Shown one piece after another: positions 40,323-48,943 of a DNA stretch of 64,000 nucleotides. A program made the translations under genes and the position numbers. The notes beneath the pieces were generated by a model. It was not told the origin of the DNA, ran no database searches, and saw only the letters and a list, made by a program, of their open reading frames with translations. Origin of the DNA: Bacteroidota bacterium (GTDB lineage Bacteria > Bacteroidota > Rhodothermia > Rhodothermales > UBA10348). The stretch spans positions 1 through 64,000 of the forward strand of contig JAJCYR010000042.1 in assembly GCA_029262775.1 (NCBI GenBank), read 5' to 3'. Position 1 is the stretch's first letter; every line of letters begins with the position of its first letter.

Positions 40323-41528
40323 TCATGCAAGCCGGTCGCCTGGTGGGGTCGACCGGCTTGCTATTTTTATGTGCCTGTGCCTGCCTGTGCCTGGCCCCGT
40401 GCCTGGCCGCCCGTAGCGCCCACCCGGCAGGATCCGGACCAGGCCCGATGCTTCCAAACGGGCCAGCCCTGACCAGAATGCCGGAGGCAAGATACGCGCC
40501 CGGTCCATAATGACTTCGGGCGTCAACTTTGCGGTAGACAGCGCCTTCAGAATGCGCTGTTCGGTGTCTGTGAGATCGGGTGGTATGGGCTGGGGGCCGT
40601 TCGCCGCGTCCCCATTCCCGTCCCCGGCACTCCCCGGCGCAACCACCTCCGGTAAATATTTCGAATGCCGCAGTTTGACTACAAGGTCCAGGGGCGATAC
40701 CACGATACTGGCCCCGTCGGCCAGCAACCGGTTCGATCCGCGCGCCATGGGCATCTCCATGCTGCCCGGTACCACATACACGTCCCGGTTCTGCTCCCGC
40801 GCGCGCGCCGCCGTCACGAGCGCCCCGCCGCTGTCGTAGGCTTCCACCACAATGGTGGCCTTGCACAGCCCGCTGATAATCCGGTTTCGTCGAGGAAAAT
40901 GCCACGGGGCGGGTTTTGCCCCCGGCAGAAATTCCGATACGAGCGCGCCTTCCTCGGCAATCCGCTGCTGAAGCGATCGGTGCCCCCCCGGATAGACGCG
41001 GCCCGGACCGCACCCCATCACGGCGACCGTGCTGCCTCCCTCGACGAGCGCCCCCTTGTGGGCGGCGGCGTCAATGCCGTAGGCCAGCCCGCTGACCACG
41101 CACGCTCCTGCCGCTACCAGGGCGCCGGACAGCATATATGCTGTCCGGCGCCCGTATTCCGAGCACTTGCGCGTACCGACAATCGCCGTGCAGAACTGTT
41201 GCAGCATGGCCACATCGCCCATCACCCAGAACATCGGCGGATCGTCGATGGCCCGAAGCAGTTTTGGATAATTCTCGTCCGCGGGCCAGTACATATCCCA
41301 CCCATCCGGCCAGGACACGTCGAGCGGCGCGCGCATCGTGTCCCGAAGCGCCGCTACATGCCGCTCCGTCAGGCCTTCGAGGGCGCGCCAGCGGTCCACC
41401 CCCATGGAGAGGGCATCGCCCGCCGACGCGGCCGCGCCCGAAAGAACCTTCACCCCCCGAGGGCCCAACCCATCTGCCCGCATGAGGCGGAGACGGGCCT
41501 CACGCTCGGCCGTATCCAGCCGCGTCAT
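40323..41528 (-). CDS. dprA: DNA-processing protein DprA
   Basis: Protects incoming single-stranded DNA and loads RecA during natural transformation. 401 aa: N-terminal SAM-like region (GLGPRGVKVLSGAAASAGDA), central Rossmann domain (AIVGTRKCSEYGRRTAYMLS, VVSGLAYGIDAAAHKGALVE, STVAVMGCGPGRVYPGGHRS, GALVSEFLPGAKPAPWHFPR RNRIISGL), then a winged helix (DLTDTEQRILKALSTAKLTP). The C-terminal tail GRPGTGPGTGRHRHI comes from a short GC-rich repeat. ATGA overlap with obg. Suggests, but does not prove, competence. Confidence 0.93.
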   Translation of the reverse strand: MTRLDTAEREARLRLMRADGLGPRGVKVLSGAAASAGDALSMGVDRWRALEGLTERHVAALRDTMRAPLDVSWPDGWDMYWPADENYPKLLRAIDDPPMFWVMGDVAMLQQFCTAIVGTRKCSEYGRRTAYMLSGALVAAGACVVSGLAYGIDAAAHKGALVEGGSTVAVMGCGPGRVYPGGHRSLQQRIAEEGALVSEFLPGAKPAPWHFPRRNRIISGLCKATIVVEAYDSGGALVTAARAREQNRDVYVVPGSMEMPMARGSNRLLADGASIVVSPLDLVVKLRHSKYLPEVVAPGSAGDGNGDAANGPQPIPPDLTDTEQRILKALSTAKLTPEVIMDRARILPPAFWSGLARLEASGLVRILPGGRYGRPGTGPGTGRHRHIKIASRSTPPGDRLA

Positions 41529-42541
41529 GACCCGGCGAGCATCCGGTCTGACTGAATTTCCCGCCAGAGCCTGTTCTTGAGCGCATCGATCCCGGTCCGA
41601 GCTACCGAACTGATGGGTAGAATGTCTACGTCCGCCGGAACCGCCGTGCGGAGCGCCCGGATGAATGCTTCTGTGTCTCCAGGCGGGACAATGTCTACTT
41701 TCGATGCCGCCACCAGATGCGGTTTGTCGGCGAGCTCCGGATTGAATGCTCTCATTTCCTCGCGCAGGGTCTCATACTCCGCGGCCGGGTCTTCGCTCGT
41801 AACGGGGATCAGCAGCAGCAGCACGGCATTACGCTCTATGTGCTTCAAAAAGCGGATACCCAGGCCTTTTCCCTCGTGCGCGCCCTCGATGATCCCCGGA
41901 ATGTCGGCCATCACGAACGATTCGTAGGAGCCCACACTCACCACACCCAGTGACGGCTCCAGCGTCGTGAAGGGGTAGTCGGCAATTTTGGGCTTGGCCG
42001 CCGAAATGCTCGACACGAGTGTGCTCTTGCCGGCGTTCGGAAAGCCGACGAGCCCGACATCGGCCAACAGCTTCAGTTCGAGGGTCAGTTCCAACTCCTC
42101 GCCCAACTCGCCCGGCTGTGCGTGCCGGGGTGTGCGATTTGTCGAGGATTTGAAGAACGTATTACCCTTACCGCCACGCCCACCGGTGGCGAGCACGAGG
42201 ACATCGCCCTCGCTTGTGACCTCGCCGATCACGTCTCCCGTATCCGAATTGCGGGCCACCGTGCCGAGCGGAACGCGCAGCACAATATCCTCACCATCCC
42301 TGCCCGTTTTGTTGCTGCCCTCCCCACGACCGCCATTCTGACCATTATGATGCCGATTGTATCGCAAATCAAGCAGCGTGTACAGGTGACTGTCTCCCTT
42401 GAGCATGACCGTTCCCCCGCGACCACCGTCGCCTCCGTCCGGCCCTCCCTTGGGCTCGTATTTCGCGCGGCGGAACGACAGGGCCCCAGCCCCTCCATCG
42501 CCGCTTTTCACGGAGATGGTCACATAGTCGACAAATTTCAT
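41525..42541 (-). CDS. obg: Obg GTPase
   Basis: Essential ribosome-associated GTPase. N-terminal Obg fold with glycine-rich strands (VDYVTISVKSGDGGAGALSF, PKGGPDGGDGGRGG), then the G domain: G1 GFPNAGKST, G2 region FTTLEPSLGVV, G3 DIPGIIEGAHEGKGLG, G4 AASKVDI. 338 aa, the short bacterial form. Start ATG 42541 matches the conserved MKFVDYV. Linked to dprA by a 4-bp overlap. Confidence 0.95.
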   Translation of the reverse strand: MKFVDYVTISVKSGDGGAGALSFRRAKYEPKGGPDGGDGGRGGTVMLKGDSHLYTLLDLRYNRHHNGQNGGRGEGSNKTGRDGEDIVLRVPLGTVARNSDTGDVIGEVTSEGDVLVLATGGRGGKGNTFFKSSTNRTPRHAQPGELGEELELTLELKLLADVGLVGFPNAGKSTLVSSISAAKPKIADYPFTTLEPSLGVVSVGSYESFVMADIPGIIEGAHEGKGLGIRFLKHIERNAVLLLLIPVTSEDPAAEYETLREEMRAFNPELADKPHLVAASKVDIVPPGDTEAFIRALRTAVPADVDILPISSVARTGIDALKNRLWREIQSDRMLAGS

Positions 42542-42613
42542 GGCATATAGGTGTTGCGTAATTTCCACTCTGACCCGTAGACCCCAAAATACGAAAAACG
42601 TACCCATAGGGCT

Positions 42614-43222
42614 CTAACCGATCTCCCCCCGGCCACCGAGGGCCTCCACGAATGCCTGCTTGAGGGTTGGGATCTCGCTGAGCCGCACGCGGACCGTCAC
42701 GTGGGTGCGATCATCGTACAGAGTGTCGGCAATCGTGGCATCGAACGTGGAAATGACGTGCATGGCGGGCGAGGTGTCGTCGTAATCGAAACTGAGCTGG
42801 ATGGGCGCGCGGCGCACTACACGGCGCCTGCCCGCAGCACGGAGCGCTTCGTCGGCCACACCGCCATAGGCGCGGATAAGACCGCCCGTGCCGAGTTTCG
42901 TGCCGCCGTAATACCGGGTCACGGTGACCAGTACGAATGTCAAAAGCCGACCTTCGATGTGCCTCAGGATGGGCGCTCCGGCCGATCCGTTCGGTTCTCC
43001 GTCGTCATTGAAACGGAATTCCTGGGCCTCCGGGCCCACACGCCAGGCGCTACACACGTGCGTGGCGTTGTATTCGCGCTTTCGGATGGCGGCGACCTGC
43101 GCCTCCGCTTCCTCACTCGACGAAACGGGAAAAGCCTCGGCTATGAAGCGCGAGGCCTTTTCCTTGATTTCCGCCGTGGAGGGACGAGCAATGGTGAGGT
43201 ATGAGTCGGCTACACGTGGCAA
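42614..43222 (-). CDS. YigZ/IMPACT family protein
   Basis: 202-aa protein. The UPF0029 N-terminal domain is clear: EIKEKASRFIAEAFPVSSSE, REYNATHVCSAWRVGP, FNDDGEPNGSAGAPILRHIE, VVTRYYGGTKLGTGGLIRAYG-type segment (here LVTVTRYYGGTKLGTGGLIR). The C-terminal DUF1949-like domain follows. Function unknown; related to the IMPACT regulators of translation. No ATG fits: a TTG at 43222, one base after the rlpA stop (TAAGTTG), is the most likely start and gives the expected length. Confidence 0.85.
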   Translation of the reverse strand: MPRVADSYLTIARPSTAEIKEKASRFIAEAFPVSSSEEAEAQVAAIRKREYNATHVCSAWRVGPEAQEFRFNDDGEPNGSAGAPILRHIEGRLLTFVLVTVTRYYGGTKLGTGGLIRAYGGVADEALRAAGRRRVVRRAPIQLSFDYDDTSPAMHVISTFDATIADTLYDDRTHVTVRVRLSEIPTLKQAFVEALGGRGEIG

Positions 43223-43223
43223 C

Positions 43224-44033
43224 TTACGACCCGATACGGCGCAGGAAGCTGTCCTGGCCACCGTCCCAGAGCGACTGCTGGGCCAGGCGGGCGGGCTCTT
43301 CGTCCTCGAACCGGGAGTAGTAGACCCGGTAGGATGGACGGCCGTTGACGTCAATTTCCGCGATCCAGGCGGTTTCGTAGTCCTTGGCCAGCATGCGGGC
43401 GCCATCCATGGACGCAAAAGAGCCAATCTGCAGGGTGTATATGAGGCTGGATGCGTTCGGGGCGGCCTGTTCGAGGCGCGTCTCGACGACAGGTGCCTCG
43501 ACGACCGGTGCCTCGACGACCCGGGCCGGACGTGCGGGGCGGCCCGACCAGCCTATGGCCCGCTGTGAAACGCCGTCGCTCGTGGCGACGGGTGTCAAAA
43601 GCTCGATGGAAACATCCACGACGCCCGTCTCCAGCATGTCGAGTCGACTTGCGGCCGCACCCGAGAGGTCAATGGTCCGCGCAGAGCCAGCTGGCAGGCG
43701 GTCGTTGATGCGGACAACGACCTGGCCTCCCGTATCCATGCGCGTAATGCGCACCATCGTATTGAAAGGCAGCGTCTTGTGCGCCGCTGTGAGGGCTTTG
43801 TGGTCGTAGACCTCGCCGCTTGCGGTCTGCTTTCCGTCAAAGATCGGGTGGTAGAACGTGGCCGTGCCTTCAATAAGTACCGGGGCCGCGCCGTCTGCTG
43901 TGGCGCTCGCGCCTGTCGATGCGAGGCGAACCGGCTGGGCCTCGGCCGAGCTGGCGGCCAGAAAGGCGACGGAGATCATAATGGCTACGAGAGCCATGAG
44001 GGGAGCGAGAGGTTTGTAGTAAGAGCGGTTCAT
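43224..44033 (-). CDS. rlpA: RlpA-like protein with SPOR domain
   Basis: 269 aa, secreted (KPLAPLMALVAIMISVAFLA, cleavage after SAEA). Double-psi beta-barrel domain of the RlpA/expansin type: GTATFYHPIFDGKQTASGEV, HKTLPFNTMVRITRMDTGGQ, VVVRINDRLPAGSARTIDLS, AAASRLDM. A C-terminal SPOR domain (YTLQIGSFASMDGARMLAKD) should bind denuded septal peptidoglycan. RlpA cleaves naked glycan strands at the septum. The linker has a repeated EAPVVEAPVVE motif. Not a lipoprotein here, unlike E. coli RlpA. Confidence 0.88.
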   Translation of the reverse strand: MNRSYYKPLAPLMALVAIMISVAFLAASSAEAQPVRLASTGASATADGAAPVLIEGTATFYHPIFDGKQTASGEVYDHKALTAAHKTLPFNTMVRITRMDTGGQVVVRINDRLPAGSARTIDLSGAAASRLDMLETGVVDVSIELLTPVATSDGVSQRAIGWSGRPARPARVVEAPVVEAPVVETRLEQAAPNASSLIYTLQIGSFASMDGARMLAKDYETAWIAEIDVNGRPSYRVYYSRFEDEEPARLAQQSLWDGGQDSFLRRIGS

Positions 44034-44209
44034 GATGGTGTGTATGTGTGAGAGGTACCCATCATGCTTTCAAGCATCGTGCCCAGTGGCCCATTCGTGC
44101 TGCAGGTACGCGACAATGGCTCTCTGAGTGGCCTTCTGCGCGCATCTGCGGCGTTTTTACGACCCTTTCGAGCGGATGTTTTTTCCGCCGATGGGAAAAT
44201 CCGTCCCCA
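44034..44209. other. intergenic between clpS and rlpA
   Basis: 176 bp. It holds an imperfect inverted repeat near 44031-44065 (CATGATGG ... CCATCATG) just upstream of the rlpA start, which could be an operator or a leader hairpin. No terminator with a T-run was found after clpS. Confidence 0.35.
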
Positions 44210-44509
44210 TCAACCGCGGATTTCCGTCACGAGTCCGATCTCGGCCAGCACGCCCTCGGCGCGCAGACATTCCTCGAACGTTCCCGTCATCACGGTCACC
44301 TTCCCCTCGGTATGGACGGTCCAGGCCATGTGCTGGGCCTTCGACGCCGAGCACGAAATAGCCTTGATGAGCTGCACAATGACCTCATCGAACGTATGGA
44401 TGTCGTCATTGAAGAGAAGAAGGTGCCAGGGGCGCGTGTCGACGCGGTCCGGCGCATCCATCACATCGACGTCGGGGGCGGGCAGCTCAGGCGCTGGCGA
44501 CGAGCGCAC
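44210..44509 (-). CDS. clpS: ATP-dependent Clp protease adaptor ClpS
   Basis: 99-aa adaptor that delivers N-degron substrates to ClpA(P). Core: WHLLLFNDDIHTFDEVIVQL (the conserved NDD that helps bind the N-terminal residue), KAQHMAWTVHTEGKVTVMTG and EECLRAEGVLAEIGLVTEI. The H-x-x-G...G element is present. A GTG start (44509), five bases after the purS stop, gives a normal flexible N-terminus. ATG at 44461 would give 83 aa. Confidence 0.88.
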   Translation of the reverse strand: MRSSPAPELPAPDVDVMDAPDRVDTRPWHLLLFNDDIHTFDEVIVQLIKAISCSASKAQHMAWTVHTEGKVTVMTGTFEECLRAEGVLAEIGLVTEIRG

Positions 44510-44513
44510 GGCC

Positions 44514-44777
44514 TCAGCCGACAGGCTGCACCTCTTCAATACGGACCGAGAAGTCTTCCATGACGGGGTTTGCGAGCAGCTGGTCGCTGGCCCGTTCGGC
44601 CACGCGCCGGGCTTCATCGGGCCCTGTGGCCTCAATTTCCATTTCAATGAATTTGCCAATACGAACATGGTTTATCTGGTCAAATTCCAGTTGGGTCAAT
44701 GCGTGGTGGGTGGCCTTGCCCTGCGGATCCAGAATGGATGGACGCAGCGTGACGGTAACCTGGGCTTTGTAAGTCAT
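44514..44777 (-). CDS. purS: phosphoribosylformylglycinamidine synthase subunit PurS
   Basis: 87-aa subunit that bridges PurL and PurQ in step four of purine synthesis. YKAQVTVTLRPSILDPQGKA with the conserved (K..V.V.L...vlDpqG.a), HHALTQLEFDQINHVRIGKF, and IEATGPDEARRVAERASDQL LANPVMEDF complete the family pattern. purL and purQ are not in the window. Five bp after pssA, four bp before clpS. Confidence 0.92.
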   Translation of the reverse strand: MTYKAQVTVTLRPSILDPQGKATHHALTQLEFDQINHVRIGKFIEMEIEATGPDEARRVAERASDQLLANPVMEDFSVRIEEVQPVG

Positions 44778-44782
44778 GAATC

Positions 44783-45604
44783 TCAGTTGGTTTGGGGATC
44801 GGCATCCCAGACCGCCTTGGCGAACTGGTAAAGGGCCCGCCCCATGCCGACGGCAAGGTATATCAGCAGCACGGCCAAGAGACCGGCCTCCCGGAACATC
44901 ACGAGCAGGACGGCGCCCACCATGAATGCGACAATTTTGAGCGGGTGGAGTTTCATGTAGGCGGCATTCGGGCGCGGAATGGCGTCGAACGGGATGTTCG
45001 ATATCATAAGGCCCGAAAGCACGACTACACTCGTGATGAAAATGCGGTGGTTCGACCCCTCATCCAGCACCATGCGCACGAAATCGCCGTTCAGAATGAC
45101 GGCCACGATGACGGCTGCCGCCACCGGTATGGGGAGCCCGGTGAAATAATCTTTCTTTTCACCGTCAAACCCGACGTTGAATCGGGCCAGGCGCACCGCA
45201 CCGCAGATGGCCGGGAGCGATGCCACGATCATCCCCGGCGTGCCGAAGTCTTCGAGTGCGAATACGTAGATGAGGAACGAGGGGGCGACGCCGAAGGAGA
45301 CAATATCCGAGAGCGAATCCAGCTCAACCCCGAAAAGACTCGTGCCGTTGGTGAGGCGGGCCATCATGCCGTCGAGCGCATCGAAAAAAGCCGCCAGCAC
45401 AATCAGCCAGCCCGCATTCACGAAGTGCCCCTCGTAGACCTGAATGATGGCCATGAAACCCGCCAACAGGTTCATGAGCGTAAAAAACGAGGGAACCGCC
45501 GAGCGCGGAATGCCCCGCCGTGGGCGCCTGGCCCGCACCGCGCGGTACGCACTCAGCCGCTGCCGAACACGCCGATGTTTGAGTCCAGGGCCCTTTTCAG
45601 TCAT
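44783..45604 (-). CDS. pssA: CDP-diacylglycerol-serine O-phosphatidyltransferase
   Basis: Makes phosphatidylserine from CDP-DAG and serine in the inner membrane. 273 aa, about eight hydrophobic segments. The CDP-alcohol phosphotransferase motif is AAFFDALDGMMARLTNGTSL, FGVELDSLSDIVSFGVAPSF (DG..AR......G...D...D). Charged N-terminus before PSFFTLMNLLAGFMAIIQVY. ATG at 45604 overlaps the psd stop by eight bases. psd and pssA together give phosphatidylethanolamine. Confidence 0.93.
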   Translation of the reverse strand: MTEKGPGLKHRRVRQRLSAYRAVRARRPRRGIPRSAVPSFFTLMNLLAGFMAIIQVYEGHFVNAGWLIVLAAFFDALDGMMARLTNGTSLFGVELDSLSDIVSFGVAPSFLIYVFALEDFGTPGMIVASLPAICGAVRLARFNVGFDGEKKDYFTGLPIPVAAAVIVAVILNGDFVRMVLDEGSNHRIFITSVVVLSGLMISNIPFDAIPRPNAAYMKLHPLKIVAFMVGAVLLVMFREAGLLAVLLIYLAVGMGRALYQFAKAVWDADPQTN

Positions 45605-46286
45605 GCTGCGCTGGCGCCTGTGAAAGGTCTTCGGGGGCGCCGAGCCGCGCCAGGATGGTCTCGCCCGCGACGACGCGGTCACCCATGGCGACGTCCAGCA
45701 CGACGCCGGGCGGCATCAGGACATCCATCCGCGACCCGAATTTGACAATACCAAACCGCTCGCCCGCGCGTACCGTATGGCCCACGCCGATATGGTATAC
45801 AATGCGCCGCGCCACGGCACCGGCAATCTGCTTGAACAGGATTTTCTGACCCGATGGATGCATGAGGCCCAGTTGTGAGCGTTCGTTGAGCTCGCTGGCC
45901 TTCTCGTGCCACGCTACCAGATAGTCGCCCGGCACATACTCGTCGAATTCAATCACGCCATCGGCAGGCGCCCGGTTCACGTGTACGTTCAGTGGCGACA
46001 GAAAAATGGACACCTGGAGCGCCGGCCCCTTGATGTAGAGCGGTTCCTCCACCTGCTGGATAACCACCACCTTGCCATCGGCAGGCGCCAGTACCAGGTC
46101 CGTCGTATTGACGGGTGGTGACCGCACAGGATCGCGGAAAAACCAGAGCGTAAAGAGCGGAATGAGCAGCGCAGGCACAACAAATACCCACCCCCACAGA
46201 GAACCCGCCTGCACGGCGGCCACGGCCAGCGCCGCGCCGATCAGGCCGGACACAATGATGAGAGCAATTCCTTCGCGGGCGAACAT
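45597..46286 (-). CDS. psd: phosphatidylserine decarboxylase proenzyme (short type)
   Basis: 229-aa pyruvoyl enzyme converting phosphatidylserine to phosphatidylethanolamine. Two N-terminal membrane helices (FAREGIALIIVSGLIGAALA, LWGWVFVVPALLIPLFTLWFF), FRDPVR, VLAPADGKVV, SIFLSPLNVHVNRAP and the autocleavage site in GIVKFGSRMDVLMP (Gly-Ser). The serine becomes the pyruvoyl group. The length fits the short PSD class of Bacteroidota and many other bacteria. First gene of the long minus-strand block. Confidence 0.93.
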   Translation of the reverse strand: MFAREGIALIIVSGLIGAALAVAAVQAGSLWGWVFVVPALLIPLFTLWFFRDPVRSPPVNTTDLVLAPADGKVVVIQQVEEPLYIKGPALQVSIFLSPLNVHVNRAPADGVIEFDEYVPGDYLVAWHEKASELNERSQLGLMHPSGQKILFKQIAGAVARRIVYHIGVGHTVRAGERFGIVKFGSRMDVLMPPGVVLDVAMGDRVVAGETILARLGAPEDLSQAPAQHD

Positions 46287-46503
46287 GGGAAACGTGGCGT
46301 GGTGGGAAGCCTGTGGGTGATTCCCGGCTGAAACACGTCAAAGCCTGTTTCGTTCTGCACCATCCCCGCAGCGCGGAGACAACGAGGTGCTCGGCGCCTT
46401 GCGCCGAAAGTACCGGTCGCCGTCGACACGCTTGTCGGCACCCCTGAAGTAACTTCGCGTGTAACGCACCGTACTGGCGTGCATTAAAAACGAAGCGAAT
46501 GCC
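46287..46503. promoter_or_regulatory. divergent region psd / ABC permease
   Basis: 217 bp containing promoters for both sides. A perfect 7-bp hairpin TCGGCGC-CTT-GCGCCGA occurs at 46391-46407 without a following T-run, so it is not a clear terminator. Confidence 0.35.
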
Positions 46504-48927
46504 ATGTTCGGACATCGATTTATAGCCACATTACGCCGCCTCAGCAACCAGCCCGGATACACATCCATCAACCTGCTGGGCCTCGCCGCAGGCCTCGCCG
46601 TGTCGCTGCTCATCCTGCTCTTTGTCCGGCACGAAATCAGTTACGATGCCTATCACGCCGATGCCGACAGGATTTACAGGCTCGTCCTCGACGGCAGGAT
46701 CAGTGGTCGCTCCCTCGTAGCGCCGGTCGTCCCGTCTCCCATGGGGGCAACCCTGGTCAATGAACAGCCCATGGTCGAGGCATCGGCCCGGATCTTTGCG
46801 TTCACGAATGAGCAGCAAATCTCGATCGATGACCGCTCCTTCCTGCGCGACCGGATTTTTCTGGCCGATTCATCCCTCTTCGACATCCTTGACTTCGAAT
46901 TCCTGAGGGGAGACCCCGAAAACGCCCTCAACCAGCCCAGTACTGTCGTTCTGACCCGGACACTGGCCACACAACTATTCGGAGACGACGATCCACTCGG
47001 CAAAACAGTCATCTTCGGCGATACAATGCGCGTGGAAGTACGTGGTGTGGTGGCGGATCCTCCCCAGAATTCGTCGCTCCAATTCCAGGCGCTCGGGACT
47101 CTGCTCGATTTCCCGCAGTCCCAGACAGACGCCTGGATTTCGAATAATTATGTAACCTACATTCGCCTCACTCCCGGTTCAAACCCCGATGATCTGGTCG
47201 CCGGATTCGCCGAGATGTTTGAACGCCACGCGGGTCCACAGCTGCTGAATGACATGGGCATATCGTACACCCAGTTCACCGAGGCGGGAAATCAACTCGC
47301 CTACAACGTCCAGCCACTGACAGACATCCACCTCCATTCAGGGCAGTTCGAGATCGACATCATATCGCCCGGCAGTATCACATATGTGTATCTTTTTTCA
47401 GCCGTGGCGTTCTTCATCCTGATCCTCGCGTGCATCAACTTTGTGAACCTGTCAACGGCACGTGCGGCAACACGTGCCCGGGAAGTGGGTGTCCGCAAAA
47501 CGTTCGGTTCCTCGCGGGGACAATTGATAGGTCAATTCCTGTCCGAATCGACGCTCATGAGCTGCCTGGCCGGCGTTTTTGCCCTGCTCTTCGTGGCGGC
47601 TGCCCTGCCCTCCTACAACGCCATCACGGGCATTGACTTTGCGCTCGGAACTGTCCTGGAGGCGTCGGTACTTCTGTGGACCTTAGCCGGCGTGCTGCTC
47701 GTCGGACTGCTCGCGGGCTTGTACCCGGCTTTTTACCTGTCGTCCTTCGAACCAGCCCACGTGCTGAAATCCGAAGGACCCGTTTCGAGCAGCCGATCCC
47801 TGTTCCGGAACGCCCTTGTCGTCTTCCAATTCGGGATATCGATCTCACTTCTGATCAGTACGTTTGTTGTCCAGAAACAACTCGACTTCATCCAGAATAC
47901 CCGACTCGGCTTCGATCGAGACCATGTCATCGTGCTCGAACGGGCATTCATCCTGGCGGACCAGGCCGACGCGTTCAAGGACGCATTGCGGGACCACGCG
48001 AACATCCGGGCCGTGGGGGCATCATCATCCATCCCCGGTGGAATTCACGGTGGGTCGGGATTCATGCCGGAAGGCTTCACCAACGAAGAAGCCATCATCA
48101 TGGCACCGATCTGGGTCGATACGGACTTCGTGGAAGCGATGGGAGTCGAGCTCGCCGAGGGCCGGGATTTCTCGCCGGAATTCCAGGGCGATTCGACCGC
48201 CTTCATGATCAATGAGGCGGCACTTGCCAAGATTGGCTGGGATTCGGCCGTCGGGCGTATTATGCGTACGCCGGAGGGAGATGGAATTGTGGCATCGGGA
48301 GAAATTGTCGGCGTACTGCGGAATTACCACTTCAACACGTTGCGCCAGGAAATACAACCAGCGGCGTACAGACTGGCAACGGAATTCACGCCGGGCAACC
48401 TCCTTATACGGATCACAGGAAACGATGTGGACGGTACGCTTGCTTTCATCCGCGAGACATGGAACACATTCAGGCCTGGCCAGCCCGTGTCCCTTTCGTT
48501 CCTGAATGAAACGTACGGCGAATTGTACCAGTCCGATCAACGACTGGCCGAACTGTTCCGCGGGTTTTCTGCGTTTGCCATTTTCATTGCCGCCCTGGGC
48601 CTATTCGGACTGGGAATGTTCGTCACGCAGCAGCGGACCCGGGAAATCGGCATACGAAAGGCGCTCGGCGCCTCGGACTGGCAGGTCGTCGTGCTGCTTA
48701 CGCGCGACTTCACGCGCCACGTCATTATAGCGTTTGTCCTGGCCGTGCCGCTCGCAGGGTACGTTATGAACAACTGGCTGAATGGTTTTGTGTACCGTAC
48801 AGGACTCGGGTGGGAGGCCTTCGCGTTGTCCGGTCTCATCGCCATCCTGGTAGCCTGGCTGACCATCAGTTATCAGTCCATCAAAGCCGCCACTCAGAAC
48901 CCGGTCCACGCCCTGCGCTACACCTGA
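46504..48927 (+). CDS. FtsX/MacB-type ABC transporter permease
   Basis: 807-aa permease with two MacB-like periplasmic domains and FtsX domains, typical of the large Bacteroidota 'ABC transporter permease' family. N-terminal LSNQPGYTSINLLGLAAGLA and SLLILLFVRHEISYDAYH, first FtsX domain ILACINFVNLSTARAATRAR, EVGVRKTFGSSRGQLIGQFL, second domain FGLGMFVTQQRTREIGIRKA, LGASDWQVVVLLTRDF. No ATPase gene is adjacent, so the partner is elsewhere. Probably acts on lipoproteins, peptides or antibiotics. Convergent with carB, 16 bp between stops. Confidence 0.9.
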   Translation: MFGHRFIATLRRLSNQPGYTSINLLGLAAGLAVSLLILLFVRHEISYDAYHADADRIYRLVLDGRISGRSLVAPVVPSPMGATLVNEQPMVEASARIFAFTNEQQISIDDRSFLRDRIFLADSSLFDILDFEFLRGDPENALNQPSTVVLTRTLATQLFGDDDPLGKTVIFGDTMRVEVRGVVADPPQNSSLQFQALGTLLDFPQSQTDAWISNNYVTYIRLTPGSNPDDLVAGFAEMFERHAGPQLLNDMGISYTQFTEAGNQLAYNVQPLTDIHLHSGQFEIDIISPGSITYVYLFSAVAFFILILACINFVNLSTARAATRAREVGVRKTFGSSRGQLIGQFLSESTLMSCLAGVFALLFVAAALPSYNAITGIDFALGTVLEASVLLWTLAGVLLVGLLAGLYPAFYLSSFEPAHVLKSEGPVSSSRSLFRNALVVFQFGISISLLISTFVVQKQLDFIQNTRLGFDRDHVIVLERAFILADQADAFKDALRDHANIRAVGASSSIPGGIHGGSGFMPEGFTNEEAIIMAPIWVDTDFVEAMGVELAEGRDFSPEFQGDSTAFMINEAALAKIGWDSAVGRIMRTPEGDGIVASGEIVGVLRNYHFNTLRQEIQPAAYRLATEFTPGNLLIRITGNDVDGTLAFIRETWNTFRPGQPVSLSFLNETYGELYQSDQRLAELFRGFSAFAIFIAALGLFGLGMFVTQQRTREIGIRKALGASDWQVVVLLTRDFTRHVIIAFVLAVPLAGYVMNNWLNGFVYRTGLGWEAFALSGLIAILVAWLTISYQSIKAATQNPVHALRYT

Positions 48928-48943
48928 CTGCATGAGCCCCGAC

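Noticed and set aside
46391..46407. terminator between psd and the ABC permease
   Set aside because: Perfect 7-bp stem but no T-run on either strand, and both genes diverge from here.
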